From contig JAJYUJ010000003.1 in NCBI GenBank assembly GCA_021792615.1, positions 1 to 64,000 of the forward strand: a stretch of 64,000 nt of DNA, given 5' to 3'. The position numbers and the translations under genes were made by a program. Shown here in pieces: positions 16,766-26,378 of the stretch. Source of the stretch: a bacterium. Lineage in GTDB: Bacteria; JAMCPX01. The notes under the pieces are model-generated. The model had not been told where the DNA came from. It was given only the letters and a program-made list of their open reading frames with translations, and made no database searches. Position 1 is the stretch's first letter; each line of letters opens with the position of its first letter.

Positions 16766-19150
16766 ATGAAGCGAAAAAAGGATACTCCGGATAAAAAGAA
16801 TTTGTCGTCCGGCCATCCGCGTTCCGGTAAAGCTGTTTTACGGAAGGGCAAGTATAATCCGGACGATAATTTCAGAGCACTTGCCGAGGCATCTCCCGTA
16901 GGCGTGTACATTATCCAGGACATGGCCGTAAAATATGTCAATAAGAAAAGCGCAGAAATATTGGGTTACGCCAGAAACGAGATGGAGGAGAAACTACTGC
17001 TTAAAGATTTTATACCATCTGAAGATCTCCCGCGTGCTGAAGAAACCATAAGAAAACGCATGACCGGCGAGCTTCACTCGACGTATTATGCAGGAAAGTT
17101 TATCAGGAAAGACAAAAAACTTATCGATGTGGAGGTCTATGGCGCGCGGATTCTGTACCAGGGGAAGCCTGCCGTTATAGGAAACCTGATAGATGTCACA
17201 GAACGTAAAAAGTCCGAGCAGCAGCTTATGGAATCAGAGGAAAAGTTCAGGACACTGGCAGAGGCATCCGTCGTCGGTGTTTATATTTATCAGGACGGGA
17301 TCTACACCTATATAAATCCCAGGGCAGCAGAGATCATGGGATATACCGTTGAAGAGTCACTCGGTAAACTCGGTCCAAAAGATATCGTCGTTCCGGAAGA
17401 TATGCCGTTTCTGGAAATCGAGATCCAAAAGCGTCTTTCCGGTGAAGTTTTGTCCAGGCATTATGAGGTGAGGGCGATAAGAAAGGACAAAAAACGCATT
17501 TACTGCGATGTGTATGATGCGAGGATCACCTATCAGGGCAAGCCGGCGATCATGGGGAGTTTCGTCGATGTCACAGCGCGGAAGGAGGCAGAAGAAGACC
17601 TGAAGGAATCAGAACAAAAATTCAAGATGCTTACCGAGACATCCCTTGTTGGAGTTTACGTGTTACAGGACAATGTTTTCAGGTATGTTAACCCGGTGGC
17701 AGCAAAGATGTTCGGCTATTCTGTAGGCGAAGTGATCGATAAGATCGGTCCTTCGCAGGTGGTTATGCCGGAAGACCTGCCAGTTGTTCAGGAGAACATA
17801 CGAAAGCGGATATCCGGAGAGATCGAAACGAAACATTACGAATTCAGAGGGATAACAAGAGACAAACGGAACGTTGATATCGAAATATACGGCTCAAGGA
17901 TCCTGTATCATGGACGTCCCGCGATCGTCGGAAGTATTATCGACATAACCGAGCGAAACCGTGCAATCAGAGAAAAGGAAAAAATTCAGGCACAGGTCTT
18001 CCAATTACAAAAAATGGAGGCAATCGGCATTATGACGAGCGGTGTTGCCCATGATCTGAACAATATACTCACCGTGGTACAGGGGCACGCGGAACTCGGC
18101 ATCATGAGGCTTAATGAAGAACAAACTGTACGGCATGATCTGGAAGAGATCCTCGATGCTACCATAAAAGGTACAAGCCTTACCCATCAACTTCTCCTGT
18201 TTGGGCGTAAGAGCCCTTTGGAACTTGTTCCGGTCAACATCAACGCTATCATGAACAATTTACAGAAAATGCTGAAACGGCTTATCGGTAAAAATATGGT
18301 GATGTCGCTCGAACTCGCCGAGGACATCTGGATGATTAAGGCTGATGCGGGGAATATACAGCAGGTTATCATGAATCTGGTAATCAATGCGAGTGATGCT
18401 ATCATCGGCGAAGGTACCGTAACAGTCAGGACGGAAAATAGTGTTGTCGATGAGAAAAACAGCATTGATATGCCGGAGTCGCATCCGGGCAACTATGTAT
18501 GTCTTACGGTAACCGATACCGGAACAGGCATTGACCAGCAAATCATTCATCGTATCTTCGAGCCTTTTTTTACGACAAAGGACAAGGAGAAGGGGACGGG
18601 CCTCGGTTTGTCCGTGGTTTATGGTATTGCAAAACAACATAATGGATGGGTAAATGTTTACAGTACCTATGGGAGAGGGACTACATTCAAGGTGTATTTC
18701 CCTGCTGTTTTAAATATTCAGGCCGGAGAAGTTCAGGAACCGGTATCCCTGAAAGACCTGTACGGTAACGGCGAACGGATACTGCTTGTCGAAGATGAAG
18801 AGTCCATGCTGAACTTCGTCAAGATCGTTTTGAGCGAGAACGGCTATACGGTATTTTCCGCATCCAGTGCGCAAGAGGCCGTGAACATATTCAAGCAGGA
18901 GAATTATAATTTTCATCTTATATTCAGCGATGTCGTTCTGCCGGACTCAAGCGGTGTCCGGCTTGCGGAAGAACTGCTCTTCTATAAACCGGAACTTCTT
19001 TGCCTGCTCACAAGCGGCTACACGGACGAGAAGTCCCAATGGGCTTTGATTCAGGAAAAAGGATACCCTTTTCTTCAAAAGCCCTATACGCTGTATGATT
19101 TATTCAAGTCCATCAAAGATGTCTTAAGCACCCGGTTGGACTTGAAGTAA
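16766..19150 (+). CDS. Hybrid sensor histidine kinase with three tandem PAS domains
   Basis: Soluble multi-PAS hybrid kinase, about 794 aa. Three very similar PAS/PAC units (starting FRALAEASPVGVYI, FRTLAEASVVGVYI and FKMLTETSLVGVYV) occupy roughly residues 35-400. They are followed by a HisKA domain (phospho-His in GVAHDLNNILTVVQGH), an HATPase domain (NLVINASDA, DTGTGI, GTGLGLS) and a C-terminal receiver (phospho-Asp in LIFSDVVLPDSSG; Lys in LQKPYT). No transmembrane segment is seen. The ATG with AGAAAGG upstream was chosen over an ATG eleven codons earlier that has none. No partner regulator is adjacent. Confidence 0.9.
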   Translation: MKRKKDTPDKKNLSSGHPRSGKAVLRKGKYNPDDNFRALAEASPVGVYIIQDMAVKYVNKKSAEILGYARNEMEEKLLLKDFIPSEDLPRAEETIRKRMTGELHSTYYAGKFIRKDKKLIDVEVYGARILYQGKPAVIGNLIDVTERKKSEQQLMESEEKFRTLAEASVVGVYIYQDGIYTYINPRAAEIMGYTVEESLGKLGPKDIVVPEDMPFLEIEIQKRLSGEVLSRHYEVRAIRKDKKRIYCDVYDARITYQGKPAIMGSFVDVTARKEAEEDLKESEQKFKMLTETSLVGVYVLQDNVFRYVNPVAAKMFGYSVGEVIDKIGPSQVVMPEDLPVVQENIRKRISGEIETKHYEFRGITRDKRNVDIEIYGSRILYHGRPAIVGSIIDITERNRAIREKEKIQAQVFQLQKMEAIGIMTSGVAHDLNNILTVVQGHAELGIMRLNEEQTVRHDLEEILDATIKGTSLTHQLLLFGRKSPLELVPVNINAIMNNLQKMLKRLIGKNMVMSLELAEDIWMIKADAGNIQQVIMNLVINASDAIIGEGTVTVRTENSVVDEKNSIDMPESHPGNYVCLTVTDTGTGIDQQIIHRIFEPFFTTKDKEKGTGLGLSVVYGIAKQHNGWVNVYSTYGRGTTFKVYFPAVLNIQAGEVQEPVSLKDLYGNGERILLVEDEESMLNFVKIVLSENGYTVFSASSAQEAVNIFKQENYNFHLIFSDVVLPDSSGVRLAEELLFYKPELLCLLTSGYTDEKSQWALIQEKGYPFLQKPYTLYDLFKSIKDVLSTRLDLK

Positions 19151-19175
19151 CAGCGATTCCTTAAACGATTCAGGC

Positions 19176-20282
19176 ATGGGTACAGTCGAACAAATCATAA
19201 AAGATACCATACGGCTCAGCGGTCCTCTGCCATTCGAACGGTTTATGGATATGGCACTCTATTATCCGTCTCTCGGTTATTATACATCGGGCAGGCAAAG
19301 GCTTGGAGCAGAAGGGGACTATTATACTGCCCCGTATGCATCGTCGGTGATGAGCATGTTGATTGCACGCCAAATCGCACAGTTCTTCGAACTCCTCGGA
19401 AAACCATCTCCATTTTTTGTTGCAGAGATTGGCGGAGGAACCGGTAAAATGGCGGATGACATCGTAGAGTCTTTGCTGAGATGGCACAGGGCTTGTTATG
19501 ATGCTTTACGGTACTTATTGATAGAAAAGCATCCTGTGTCAGGTGTCGGACACACAGAGAAGATAGAAGTCCATGAAACGCTGTCCGGCATAAAGCCATT
19601 TACCGGATGCATTGTATCGAACGAGCTTTTTGATGCCCTGCCGGTACATATGGTCGCCATGAAAGACAGGCTGTATGAAGTCTATGTGGATCTTGAAGAC
19701 GATCGTTTTGAAGAGGTCCTTATGCCGGCTTCAGGGGATCTCGTCAGCCATTTTGATTTTATCGGCGTTCAACCGGTGGAAGGTATGTGGACAGAGGTTA
19801 ATCTCCGGGCAAGGGACATGCTCAATGCCATGGCGGATGTTCTCCTGAACGGATATATTCTGACGGTTGATTACGGTTACACTGCATCTGAATATTATGC
19901 CCCACAGAAAAAAAACGGCACCCTGGTTTGTTACCACAACCATAAAATAGATGATAATCCATATGAACTTATTGGAGAAAAGGACATAACAAGCCATGTT
20001 GACTTTACAAGCCTTGCACGGTGGGGCAGGGAACTCTCGCTTGATACAGCCGGTTATGTCAGACAGAGGGACTTTGTGCTGTCCATGGGATATGATGAGC
20101 TGCTTGCAAAGATCAAAGGCATCGTAAATGACCCGGTCGACTATTACCGCCTTACCTCTGCATCGAAGTTTCTGGTCATGCCCGGTGCAATGGGTGATAT
20201 ATTCAAGGTATTGCTGCAATACAAAGGTAGTGCCGTACTCCCCCTTCCAAGGGGATTTACCTGTAAGAACAACATCATTTAG
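19176..20282 (+). CDS. MidA/NDUFAF7-like SAM-dependent methyltransferase
   Basis: Member of the DUF185/MidA class I methyltransferase family, 368 aa. The N-terminus IIKDTIRLSGPLPFERFMDMALYYPSLGYY, the SAM-binding VAEIGGGTGKMADDI, and IVSNELFDALPVH are diagnostic. Eukaryotic NDUFAF7 dimethylates an arginine of the NDUFS2 subunit of complex I; bacterial substrates are less certain. Follows the kinase gene by 26 bases without a good ribosome-binding site, so it may be co-transcribed with it. Confidence 0.88.
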   Translation: MGTVEQIIKDTIRLSGPLPFERFMDMALYYPSLGYYTSGRQRLGAEGDYYTAPYASSVMSMLIARQIAQFFELLGKPSPFFVAEIGGGTGKMADDIVESLLRWHRACYDALRYLLIEKHPVSGVGHTEKIEVHETLSGIKPFTGCIVSNELFDALPVHMVAMKDRLYEVYVDLEDDRFEEVLMPASGDLVSHFDFIGVQPVEGMWTEVNLRARDMLNAMADVLLNGYILTVDYGYTASEYYAPQKKNGTLVCYHNHKIDDNPYELIGEKDITSHVDFTSLARWGRELSLDTAGYVRQRDFVLSMGYDELLAKIKGIVNDPVDYYRLTSASKFLVMPGAMGDIFKVLLQYKGSAVLPLPRGFTCKNNII

Positions 20283-20300
20283 GGCATTGGCCGTCCTTGC

Positions 20301-21665
20301 TTACCATTCCATTTTCTTCATTTGCTTCATGAGTTCTATCTTGTTGAGCTCGAGTTTATAGAAGCCGTGCCATAACTCGTAGTCAGGACCCTGCATGAAT
20401 GCACCGAACCTCGCACACCTGCCCTCATGGTGCCAGTATTCAAAGAATTTAAACTGGATGGGTGTCGAAAACGGCGTGCTGGGCCACCTGCCTTCTGCAA
20501 TAAGCTTTCGTTTCATGTCGAAAACCGGTTTGTAAAACCTGTTCTCATACACGTTTAATGTGGCGTCTGCCTGCTTAAAATAGTTTTGTGTCCATACGGT
20601 CGAATGGCAATGGTAACAGACCTCCTGCATATTTTCCTGTTTTGCATGCCAGTCAGGGTAATGGTAGCTCAATGGTGCCTGGAGCGCCCATGACAGATTC
20701 GCACTGAGATTGTGCGTTGTTTTCATGCCGGGCAGTCCTGCATCCATGTGGCAGGTAACGCAGACAGGGGCAGCGCCTGTTTTTAAAATGTCCCATTTCC
20801 CGGGCTGCGCATTCCAGTCCCAGTGTGTTCCCCGTGTGGCGTATATATTCCCGTGTTTTGATTCCATGTAAATCTCATACTGAGGATGGTCTGGACCAAT
20901 ATGGCAATTTGCGCAAGCCTCGGGCTTTCTCGCTTCTTCCAGGGAAAACCTGTGCTGCGTATGACACGTCGTGCAACTGCCGAAACTTCCGTCCGGGTTT
21001 ATCCTGCCGATGCCCTGATTGGGCCATGTATCGGACGTCGGCTGACCGTCTTTGCCGATCTTGACGACTGTTCCGTGACACGCCTGACAACCACGGATGG
21101 TTATAGTGTTCCCCATGGTAGCAAAAAGCGTGTTCTCACTGGTAACTTCGAGGCCCGGCACGCCCGCTATGAATTGTCTCGCGACCGCATGTCTGCTTTC
21201 CTCGAATTGTTTTGTCTCTTGAGGATGGCAGGCAGAGCAGTCTTTCGGAGATACCACGACATGGATTAAAAATCCGTTATGTTCGAATGCGCCGGGGGCA
21301 TTCTTGTCCGGACTCTCATGGCACTCAAAGCATCCGACATTCTCTTTTGCATGTTGGCTCTGCAGCCAGTCGGAAACGATACCCGGTGTCAGCTTATTAT
21401 GGCATTGAATGCATGCCTTTGTTTCAGGGCTTAAAACCTTGAAGGTCCTTTCTTTTGCAAGGGGGGCCATGCTTACGGTTACAGGATTGACGGTCACAAC
21501 AGGGGCTGGTTTTTCAATTTTGGTCCGGGATGGCTCCTGTTTGCGGTCACGTTTCATGAGGTCTTTTAGGGTCTGATTTACGATCTGATCGGCTTTTGCA
21601 GCATGTACCCATAAAAAACAGAGCGTCAAAATAAAAATAATTTTATTCAAAGGTATATCCTCCAT
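20301..21665 (-). CDS. Octaheme cytochrome c, hydroxylamine oxidoreductase family
   Basis: Secreted multiheme cytochrome, 454 aa. A signal peptide (NKIIFILTLCFLWVHAAKA) is followed by eight CXXCH motifs, with first cysteines near residues 85, 112, 143, 193, 231, 251, 302 and 350. GPDHPQYEIYMESKHG after heme 6 and the C-terminal GPDYELWHGFY resemble the HAO family. No CXXCK motif is seen, arguing against tetrathionate- or ONR-type octahemes. HAO relatives oxidise hydroxylamine or reduce nitrite; which applies depends on the heme-crosslinking Tyr, not resolvable here. GGAGG lies seven bases before an in-frame TTG five codons downstream, which is a good alternative start. Confidence 0.85.
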   Translation of the reverse strand: MEDIPLNKIIFILTLCFLWVHAAKADQIVNQTLKDLMKRDRKQEPSRTKIEKPAPVVTVNPVTVSMAPLAKERTFKVLSPETKACIQCHNKLTPGIVSDWLQSQHAKENVGCFECHESPDKNAPGAFEHNGFLIHVVVSPKDCSACHPQETKQFEESRHAVARQFIAGVPGLEVTSENTLFATMGNTITIRGCQACHGTVVKIGKDGQPTSDTWPNQGIGRINPDGSFGSCTTCHTQHRFSLEEARKPEACANCHIGPDHPQYEIYMESKHGNIYATRGTHWDWNAQPGKWDILKTGAAPVCVTCHMDAGLPGMKTTHNLSANLSWALQAPLSYHYPDWHAKQENMQEVCYHCHSTVWTQNYFKQADATLNVYENRFYKPVFDMKRKLIAEGRWPSTPFSTPIQFKFFEYWHHEGRCARFGAFMQGPDYELWHGFYKLELNKIELMKQMKKMEW

Positions 21666-21836
21666 CTCTATTGTATACTGTGTACACGTATGTTACTCTT
21701 TTATCCGCAGACAAGTCAAGGGAACGCTGGTTCAATAATCTGAAATCCGTATCCATACCACGGTCATGCCGGACTTGTTTCATCCGTACTTCGCTTTTGC
21801 TTGTCTTGCCGTCATTTTTGTCGCATAGTACCATGT

Positions 21837-24185
21837 ATGTTCAGAAGATTACTGTTACATTTTTCAAGAGCTACAGTGATCATTTTTTTATTGGGTATGC
21901 AGGCAGCCCATGCGGCTTCTGTGTCGGGAGTGATTACGGACGGTTATACCAATGCGCCTCTGCAGGGTGCAGAGGTTTATGTAAAGACCGGCAGCTCTGT
22001 TGTAAAGAAGGCTGTTTCCGATAAGAATGGCGCGTATACAATCGATGGCATACCTGCTGGCACCTATACCTTCGGAGCTCTGGATACGGATTATGAACCC
22101 GTCGAAAAGAACATATCCTTACAAGCGGAAGAAAACCTGAAACTCAGTGCACAGCTTGTACCGGTTTCTGTTATCGAAGGTAAGGAGTTTGTTGTTACAT
22201 CGAGCAAGATCCACCAGAAGCACATGAACAGGGTCCAACTGAGCAAACCATCCACCGAATATATTGTCGGCGGACAGGAGGCAAAGCGGATTGCGGCAGG
22301 TCTTGAGAACCCGATACAGGCCATTGTAACGCTTCCCGGCGTTTCGGATGCCGGTGAACTTTCATCGGATATGTATGTACTTGGGGGGGGGGCCGGCGAG
22401 AACACCTATTATCTCGATGGAATACCGCTGTTCGATCCAACGCATCTTGGCGGCACAACGAGTGTCTACAACGAAAATATGGTGAATGTCATGCACTTTT
22501 ATCCCGGCGGCTACCCTTCGTCTTATGGTAATGCATTGAGGGGTATCCTCGATGTTGATTACCGGGATGGAAACAAGGAGAAATATACCGGTAAGATAGG
22601 GCTGAGTCTTATAGACGGATCATTGCTGCTGGAGGGGCCTATAGCAAAAGGAAAGGCCTCCTTCATCGTTACCGCGAGAAGGACATATTATGACTGGCTT
22701 TTGAAAGCATTGAATCTTGCCAACAACTCGGTTATTCCGAGCTTCTATGACGTTCAGGCAAAGCTTTCCTATATACCCGACGACAAACTGAAGATTTATG
22801 CCGATTATCTTCTTGCAGGCGACAATGTATCTGGCTATTTGAAAGAGTCGAACCAATATAACCAGCCCGGATTTGGAAACGTTTACTATCTGCACCTTCA
22901 GAACATACTCGGCATCGGGCTTGAGTACAAGCCGGACAAATTCATCAGGTATAAACAGGTTATCTATGGAGTTACGGACAGAAACGACGGGTCCTTGATC
23001 GGATCAAGCTCGAATATCGTGACGACGTTGATTGAGCAGGCAGGAACGAGAGGGACGCTGGACATCTATCCGTCATCATGGGATGATCTGTTTATCGGAT
23101 ACGAGCTGGAATATGCACCTATATCAGCATCTGCATCCCTCATGAGTGCACTCATTGTCGGTTCTTCACAAAATCAGACGACGAATTACAATTCGAGAAA
23201 CCAGGGTCAGGCAAACCTTGCATTCAATGATATATATCGGCTCTACAGCGGATTTCTCGGCAATAGGTTTACGATAGCTCAAAAGTTTTATATAACGCCG
23301 TCTGTACGCTATGATTATTTTCAATTGAACGGTCAGACGACGTACAGTCCGAGGATCGAGCTGGGGTACCAGATCGATAAGCAACAGACGATAAAGTTTG
23401 TAACAGGTCAATACCACCAGCTTCCGCTTGCACAAATTGCATTGACGACCAACCAGTCGCTGCTCCCGGAACGGTCCACGCATTTTATCCTCACGTACGA
23501 GATTAACAACGACAATTATTTCGCCAGGGCAGATGCCTTTTACATTCTCGACAACAGTCTCGTTTATACATACATAAACCCGGCTGATATAACCTTTCCA
23601 ACCCCGTGCGAGCCCCTGGTGAAGATAAGCTCCGCGAATTCCGGCCGGAGGATGACCTACGGCGGAGACATCATGATCCAGCGCTATGTGACCGGCGAAT
23701 GGGACGGTTGGATAAGCTACACCTACCTGTTTACCAAGCAGCAGGACCAGTCCGGTGGTCCGTGGTATTTCCCGCAGCAGGATCAACGGAATACCCTGAA
23801 TATTGTTGCTGATTACAGGCCGTTTGTGAACTGGGAACTCTCCTTCCGGTTGAGTATGCATTCGGGTAATCCCTATACGCCGGTGACCGGTACCACGGTA
23901 ATACCGAATCCCTTGTCTCAATGTCCCAATCAGCCGAAGACCGTTACGCTGCCGCTTCAGGGGTATCCCGATTCAGAACGGTTCCCGTTTTACAACCGCC
24001 TTGATTTTAAAGTGCAGAGAAGCTTTGTGTATAGTGCTTCGACGCTCAAGGTATACCTTGATGTTATCAATATCCTTGATTATCCGAATGTTGCTGGTTA
24101 TTTCTATAATTCTGATTATACGCAGCGTAAAACCATTAACTCATTACCCATAATACCGTATATCGGCGCAGAGTATGATTTCTGA
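21837..24185 (+). CDS. TonB-dependent outer membrane receptor with N-terminal carboxypeptidase-regulatory-like domain
   Basis: Outer-membrane active transporter, about 782 aa. A signal peptide (LLLHFSRATVIIFLLGMQAAHAA) is followed by a CarboxypepD_reg-like beta-sandwich (SGVITDGYTNAPLQGAEVYV, GAYTIDGIPAGTYT), a plug domain (about residues 110-230) and a Tyr-rich 22-strand-type barrel ending EYDF. The longer reading begins at a TTG with no ribosome-binding site, so the ATG at MFRRLLL was chosen. The plug codons for LGGGAG contain a run of ten G (22383-22392). Its stop overlaps the tonB-like start. Substrate unknown. Confidence 0.88.
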   Translation: MFRRLLLHFSRATVIIFLLGMQAAHAASVSGVITDGYTNAPLQGAEVYVKTGSSVVKKAVSDKNGAYTIDGIPAGTYTFGALDTDYEPVEKNISLQAEENLKLSAQLVPVSVIEGKEFVVTSSKIHQKHMNRVQLSKPSTEYIVGGQEAKRIAAGLENPIQAIVTLPGVSDAGELSSDMYVLGGGAGENTYYLDGIPLFDPTHLGGTTSVYNENMVNVMHFYPGGYPSSYGNALRGILDVDYRDGNKEKYTGKIGLSLIDGSLLLEGPIAKGKASFIVTARRTYYDWLLKALNLANNSVIPSFYDVQAKLSYIPDDKLKIYADYLLAGDNVSGYLKESNQYNQPGFGNVYYLHLQNILGIGLEYKPDKFIRYKQVIYGVTDRNDGSLIGSSSNIVTTLIEQAGTRGTLDIYPSSWDDLFIGYELEYAPISASASLMSALIVGSSQNQTTNYNSRNQGQANLAFNDIYRLYSGFLGNRFTIAQKFYITPSVRYDYFQLNGQTTYSPRIELGYQIDKQQTIKFVTGQYHQLPLAQIALTTNQSLLPERSTHFILTYEINNDNYFARADAFYILDNSLVYTYINPADITFPTPCEPLVKISSANSGRRMTYGGDIMIQRYVTGEWDGWISYTYLFTKQQDQSGGPWYFPQQDQRNTLNIVADYRPFVNWELSFRLSMHSGNPYTPVTGTTVIPNPLSQCPNQPKTVTLPLQGYPDSERFPFYNRLDFKVQRSFVYSASTLKVYLDVINILDYPNVAGYFYNSDYTQRKTINSLPIIPYIGAEYDF

Positions 24186-24850
24186 TGATGCAGTTGCGGC
24201 CTCAGAGCATTATAGATAAAAGGTTTAAATATTTTTTAGGGGGTTCCCTTTTAGCGCATGTAATCTTCCTTTTTTTCGTGATCTTTTACCGGATATTTAT
24301 ACCAAACGTACAGATATCGACCATAACGCTTAATCTTGGGATGCCGGGAGGAAACGGTTTGCCTGTCCGGAAGGTGAAAACGGTAAAAGCACCCCGTGTT
24401 ATTCCCAGGCAAGAAAAGATGACCATCCCGGAAAAAAATGCCCGTCTGAAACAGGCTGCAGAGCAGGTAACACAGCAGACAGCGGCGGCGGCAGGGCAGA
24501 CCGGCACAACGGAAACCGGCTCCGGGGGGACCGGTACAGGAACAGGATTGGGCGGCGGGCAGGGCGTTGTTTCGTCCAATCAACTCGATAGTCAGCCTAC
24601 GCTTGTTACATTCAGGGATCCTGTTTATCCTGTCGATGCAAGAAAACAGGGCAGGGAAGGCGTTGTTGTGTTAAAGGCACTCATTGCACCTGACGGAAAA
24701 ATCAAAAAAATAAAAATAGTAAAATCTATTCCTGTCTTTGATAAATCTGCTGTAGATGCAGTCGAACATTGGCGTTTTTCAGCACTCACCTCACACGGCA
24801 GGCCTGTTTACGTGTGGATGATTATACCGATCCGGTTCCAGCTCAAGTAA
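24185..24850 (+). CDS. TonB-family energy-transducing protein
   Basis: Transmits proton-motive force to the receptor encoded just upstream; 221 aa. It has an N-terminal transmembrane helix (LLAHVIFLFFVIFYRIFI), a periplasmic linker rich in Lys/Pro then Gly/Thr (residues 60-130), and a TonB C-terminal domain (DPVYPVDARKQGREGVVVLKALI ... VDAVEHWRFSAL). The ATG shares a base with the receptor stop codon. ExbB and ExbD are not in the window, so they must come from elsewhere. Confidence 0.88.
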   Translation: MMQLRPQSIIDKRFKYFLGGSLLAHVIFLFFVIFYRIFIPNVQISTITLNLGMPGGNGLPVRKVKTVKAPRVIPRQEKMTIPEKNARLKQAAEQVTQQTAAAAGQTGTTETGSGGTGTGTGLGGGQGVVSSNQLDSQPTLVTFRDPVYPVDARKQGREGVVVLKALIAPDGKIKKIKIVKSIPVFDKSAVDAVEHWRFSALTSHGRPVYVWMIIPIRFQLK

Positions 24851-24876
24851 CCATGCAATCGGGAGGGATTTATCCC

Positions 24877-24906
24877 TTGACAAAGCGGCATCAATATTTT
24901 TAAAAT
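24877..24906 (+). promoter_or_regulatory. Candidate promoter of the YihY-family gene
   Basis: TTGACA (24877-24882), an 18-base spacer and TAAAAT (24901-24906) lie about 100 bases before the ATG. A small AGGGA/TCCCT hairpin just upstream may end the tonB transcript. Confidence 0.45.
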
Positions 24907-25005
24907 CATATTATTACGCAACCAATTCATAGTACGAAATCGACAAATAAAGCATAAGGTAAGTATAAGCTAGGAAAGTACAGAGGAGTAAATGAAGGCG
25001 GTACC

Positions 25006-26358
25006 ATGAAAGATGGCATTGGCAGGCATTCACTTGATAAGCTCGTTGAATATATTTTCGGTAAAGAACTTGTTGATATCAAAGGTCTGAGGCGTTTTTG
25101 GATAAAATGGACGAGAATATTCACAATTACGACAAAGGAATTTTTTAAAAACAAAATAAGCCTTAGAGCAGCATCATTGACGTATGTGACCCTCGTCTCT
25201 ATTGTCCCTGTTTTTGCCTTTGCATTCTCGATAGGCAAAGGACTCGGTTTCAGCGATAAACTTAAAGTTTTTCTGATAAGTAAGGTTGCGGCAAGCACAG
25301 CTTTGAATGCCGGCGACGAGGCGAACGGAGTTTCATTTGCCCTTGAAAAGGTTTTTAACTACATCGACAAAACGAATTTTGAAACCCTGGGGGCAATCGG
25401 TGTCATCACGCTTGTATATCTCGTTATTCAATTGCTCGGCAGCGTTGAAACGACGTTTAACGATATCTGGGGCGTTACCGTTCAGAGGAGCTTGAGGCGT
25501 AAATTCACCGATTATATCAGTGTCGTTGTCATATTCCCTTTTTTTGTACTGAGCGCCGCTACGTTTACTGCGGCACTTGCGAGCCATAAATTCACTGCTT
25601 TGCTGTACGCCAGGGGCAGTATAGGGTTTTTGATTAAAACTGCCATCAGTTATTCCTCTTATATTTTTCTGTGGATAGCATTTTTTGCACTGTATATGTT
25701 CATGCCGAATACCAAGGTTAAGTTTTCGTCAGCCCTTGTCGGCGGGATTATAGGAGGTACGTCATGGGAAATTATTCAATGGGTATATTTCCATTTTCAG
25801 ATCGGAATTTCGAAATACAATGTTATTTATTCGACAATGGCTGCGCTGCCCGTTTTTCTCGTCTGGCTTTACCTTTCGTGGGAGATATTGCTGTTCGGCG
25901 CCGTACTCTCGTTCGCCCATCAGACGGTTGGAACTTACAGGTTCCGTGACATCGGCAAAAAGCTCCAGAAGAAAGCAGCAGAGCTCCTTGCCTTATCGGT
26001 CGTTTTTAAGATAGCGAATAACTTTGCAGAAGGTAAGAAGCCCGTAGGTATCAAGCATCTGTCCGATGCGCTCGGTGTAAAGCCGGATGTGATCAAACCC
26101 GTTATCGATAATCTTAAAGAACAAGAAATCCTCTATGATGCAGCGGGTCAGGACCGTGCATTTCTCCTTGCAGTTTCACCCGATAAACTTTCGACATTTC
26201 ATGTCATGGATGCTGTTTCCGGAAATGGCGGAACCGGCACTTCCCTGAGCCTCATTGAACCCGAGGTGTACAAATTCTATGCAGAAATGAACGATGATGT
26301 ACGAAAGAAATACCAGGCACATACCATAGCTGACCTTTTACCGCATGGTGGGAAATAA
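25006..26358 (+). CDS. YihY/BrkB-family inner membrane protein with C-terminal winged-helix-like extension
   Basis: Integral membrane protein of the YihY/BrkB family, 450 aa, longer than the usual 290-330. About six transmembrane helices lie between residues 40 and 310 (ASLTYVTLVSIVPVFAFAFSIG; SALVGGIIGGTSWEII; VWLYLSWEILLFGAVLSFA). The C-terminal 120 residues are soluble and look like the helical/winged-helix tail found in many delta-type YihY proteins (IANNFAEGKKPVGIKHLSDALGV). Biochemical role unknown for the family. Good ribosome-binding site (AAGGCGG). Confidence 0.85.
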   Translation: MKDGIGRHSLDKLVEYIFGKELVDIKGLRRFWIKWTRIFTITTKEFFKNKISLRAASLTYVTLVSIVPVFAFAFSIGKGLGFSDKLKVFLISKVAASTALNAGDEANGVSFALEKVFNYIDKTNFETLGAIGVITLVYLVIQLLGSVETTFNDIWGVTVQRSLRRKFTDYISVVVIFPFFVLSAATFTAALASHKFTALLYARGSIGFLIKTAISYSSYIFLWIAFFALYMFMPNTKVKFSSALVGGIIGGTSWEIIQWVYFHFQIGISKYNVIYSTMAALPVFLVWLYLSWEILLFGAVLSFAHQTVGTYRFRDIGKKLQKKAAELLALSVVFKIANNFAEGKKPVGIKHLSDALGVKPDVIKPVIDNLKEQEILYDAAGQDRAFLLAVSPDKLSTFHVMDAVSGNGGTGTSLSLIEPEVYKFYAEMNDDVRKKYQAHTIADLLPHGGK

Positions 26359-26378
26359 CATTCCGAAGTGTCTTGTAA

